DNA of 6,903 nucleotides from CAWGCA01 sp963820955. GTDB lineage: Bacteria > Pseudomonadota > Gammaproteobacteria > Chromatiales > Chromatiaceae. The notes under the pieces are model-generated. The model was not told the DNA's origin and searched no databases. It worked only from the letters and a program-made list of their open reading frames with translations. The stretch spans positions 1-6,903 of the forward strand of contig CAWGCA010000030.1 of NCBI GenBank assembly GCA_963820955.1, given 5' to 3'. Position 1 is the first letter of the stretch. Each line of letters begins with the position of its first letter. The position numbers were made by a program, and so were the translations under genes. Shown here in pieces: positions 6,605 through 6,903 of the stretch.

Positions 6605-6903
6605 CTAGGGTTCGCTGCTGTCAGGCTGCTTCTCGGAACAGAGCCGGGCGATAGGTTCCCCGAAACGGACCGGAGAGCCCGGACGCAGAGACTCTTCCCA
6701 TTCGACCGTTTCCGGGGGAAACAGCAGGATCACGGTGGATCCCATGTTGAAGCGTCCCAGTTCCGCTCCCGCTTCGAGTGTAACCGACTGGCGCTGCTCT
6801 CCGCTGTAGTCCCAGTGACTGACGCGCCTGGATGCCGGGGTCACGGTTCCCGCCCAGACGGTATCCATGCTGGCAACGAAAATGGCGCCCACCAGCAATA
6901 CAT
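6605..6903 (-). CDS. psd: Phosphatidylserine decarboxylase proenzyme, C-terminal third (5' end outside window)
   Basis: The frame enters from the right edge and stops with TAG at 6605-6607; about 98 residues are visible of a protein usually near 285-300. Psd decarboxylates phosphatidylserine to phosphatidylethanolamine at the inner membrane. The fragment starts VLLVGAIFVASMDTVWAGTVTP, matching the conserved LVGA...VWAGTITP region of E. coli Psd. It contains GRFNMGSTVI, the autocleavage site: the Ser of the GST motif (codon 6737-6739) becomes the pyruvoyl cofactor at the start of the alpha chain. The base before Gly-Ser-Thr encodes Met where E. coli has Leu. The alpha chain would be 44 residues, with a short acidic tail. 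The TTG at 6896-6898 is an internal Leu codon, not a start. psd converges on epmA across 25 bp with no visible terminator. The psd/epmA closeness also occurs in E. coli. Confidence 0.95.
   Translation of the reverse strand, partial: VLLVGAIFVASMDTVWAGTVTPASRRVSHWDYSGEQRQSVTLEAGAELGRFNMGSTVILLFPPETVEWEESLRPGSPVRFGEPIARLCSEKQPDSSEP

Noticed and set aside
6605..6898. A complete 97-residue gene starting at TTG 6898
   Set aside because: The frame stays open to the window edge and the sequence aligns with the middle and end of Psd, so this is the 3' part of a longer gene.

Overview
The window is ordinary bacterial chromosome, densely coding, with moderately high GC by eye. It most likely comes from a gammaproteobacterium that is not a Pseudomonas. 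The FimX fragment closely resembles Pseudomonas aeruginosa FimX, and a psd gene lies close by, recalling the psd–hypothetical–fimX order I remember from P. aeruginosa. The elongation factor P, however, has the E. coli-type Lys34 loop with EpmA and EpmB enzymes, not the Arg/EarP rhamnosylation system of Pseudomonas. The genus cannot be fixed from the sequence alone.

Layout. Left half (1-3800), all on the minus strand: a gene for a PilZ-like protein (2019-3800) is followed by a possible 70-residue small ORF (1823-2035) and then fimX (start at 1779, running off the left edge at base 1). The 178 bp at 3801-3978 holds a perfect TATAAT box pointing into this cluster, a perfect 8-bp-arm palindrome farther upstream, and a hairpin just after the epmB stop codon. 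Right half (3979-6903): epmB (minus) and efp (plus) diverge from a 34-bp gap. efp overlaps epmA by 4 bp on the plus strand. The 3' end of psd (minus) converges on epmA with a 25-bp gap.

How the genes work together. EpmB isomerises lysine to beta-lysine, EpmA ligates it to Lys34 of EF-P, and modified EF-P rescues ribosomes stalled on polyproline. This is a nearly complete modification module; EpmC, the hydroxylase, is not in the window. The left half is a cyclic-di-GMP / type IV pilus signalling unit. FimX is a c-di-GMP receptor for twitching motility built from degenerate REC, PAS, GGDEF and EAL domains, and its upstream neighbour carries a PilZ-like signature. The psd product makes phosphatidylethanolamine.

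No tRNA, rRNA, CRISPR array, insertion sequence or attachment site was seen. Nothing here is a clearly new system. The least explained parts are the small ORF before fimX, the PilZ-like partner protein, and the palindrome upstream of the operon.
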